Position numbers and translations under genes: made by a program. 56,515 bases of DNA from an uncultured Oscillospiraceae bacterium (GTDB lineage Bacteria > Bacillota > Clostridia > Oscillospirales > Oscillospiraceae), in assembly GCA_947628315.1 (NCBI GenBank), contig CANQZJ010000006.1, positions 1-56,515 of the forward strand, in the 5' to 3' direction. Shown one piece after another: positions 56,357 through 56,515 of this stretch (position 1 is the first letter of the stretch; every line of letters begins with the position of its first letter). The notes under the pieces are model-generated. The model was given only the letters and a program-made list of their open reading frames with translations. It was not told where the DNA came from and made no database searches.

Positions 56357-56390
56357 AAAGCCCCGGAACCTTGCAGTTCCGGGGCTTTTT
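56357..56390 (+). terminator. terminator of the integrase gene
   Basis: AAAGCCCCGGAAC and GTTCCGGGGCTTT form a 13-bp stem with a six-base loop and a run of T. It may also work on the minus strand for queA, which ends at 56411. Confidence 0.93.
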
Positions 56391-56403
56391 CCGGGCGTTA
56401 CCC

Positions 56404-56449
56404 TTACACTTTACATCATGTCTCCTATGAACATAGCATCGCCAAAGCT
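56404..56449. other. attR: right prophage junction
   Basis: Positions 56427-56449 match attL at 20 of 23 bases. The phage-side arm contains TTAC (56404-56407) and TTACATCATGT (56411-56421), inverted copies of the left arm (972-982 and GTAA at 986-989). The predicted crossover dinucleotide is TC at 56439-56440. Confidence 0.85.
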
Positions 56450-56515
56450 GAAAAAGCGGTACTCCCGCTCCACGGCCTCGGCGTAGGCAGCAAGGATGTT
56501 CTCCCGCCCCGCCAG
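56411..56515 (-). CDS. queA: tRNA ribosyltransferase-isomerase QueA, 3' end
   Basis: The minus strand reads [19 protein letters not shown], then [15 protein letters not shown] and stop, which is the conserved C-terminus of QueA (SAM-dependent synthesis of epoxyqueuosine in tRNA). The N-terminus lies beyond the right edge. Integration replaced the original ending FIH with FIGDMM taken from the phage arm, so the gene stays intact. Confidence 0.92.
   Translation of the reverse strand: MAGRENILAAYAEAVEREYRFFSFGDAMFIGDMM

Overview
The window is one complete prophage of about 55.5 kb integrated in the 3' end of queA, with short host flanks. At the left edge is the 5' part of tgt (queuine tRNA-ribosyltransferase). 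At the right edge is the 3' end of queA (epoxyqueuosine precursor synthesis). Both read on the minus strand and would form a queA-tgt locus without the prophage. High GC content, Shine-Dalgarno sequences of the GGAGG type, sigma-A promoters and the gene families suggest a Gram-positive Clostridia host, perhaps Oscillospiraceae; that is inference. No tRNA, rRNA, CRISPR array or insertion sequence was seen.

Layout by region, in the direction of transcription (mostly minus strand, right to left). Right end: attR, a large serine integrase (+) and a small XRE repressor (+), then a divergent early promoter. Positions 54.0 to 45.2 kb: early genes, with Cro-like and XRE regulators, a PD-(D/E)XK nuclease, a Bet/RecT annealase, a DnaD-like replication protein, a DnaC-like loader, a RusA-like resolvase and an ArpU-type late regulator. 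Positions 45.1 to 40.1 kb: an unusual enzyme cassette (ParB-like, ATP-grasp, TAGT/GREB1-like glycosyltransferase, PLP decarboxylase, clamp-loader-like helical protein, GNAT). Positions 40.1 to 18.4 kb: terminases, portal, minor capsid, scaffold, capsid, connectors, tail tube, chaperones, tape measure, Dit, Tal, baseplate and receptor-binding fibre, with a membrane-protein moron inserted before the tape measure gene.

Positions 18.6 to 16.9 kb hold a diversity-generating retroelement (DGR). The last 37 codons of the fibre gene are a variable repeat (VR), followed by a hairpin, a 112-bp template repeat (TR) and a reverse transcriptase. All 17 TR/VR differences fall at template adenines and the other 95 positions are identical. 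Positions 16.9 to 13.9 kb carry XkdX, XhlA-like, holin and CHAP endolysin genes. Positions 13.8 to 13.5 kb carry a probable type I toxin with its antisense RNA.

Positions 13.1 to 1.0 kb hold three operons of small, mostly unrecognised proteins, plus a UDP-galactopyranose mutase, a PemK/MazF-like protein, a MazG-like protein and several zinc ribbons. Each operon starts with a near copy of the early promoter, and a fifth, more diverged copy precedes the clamp-loader-like gene. The accessory operons are therefore probably controlled together with the lytic switch.
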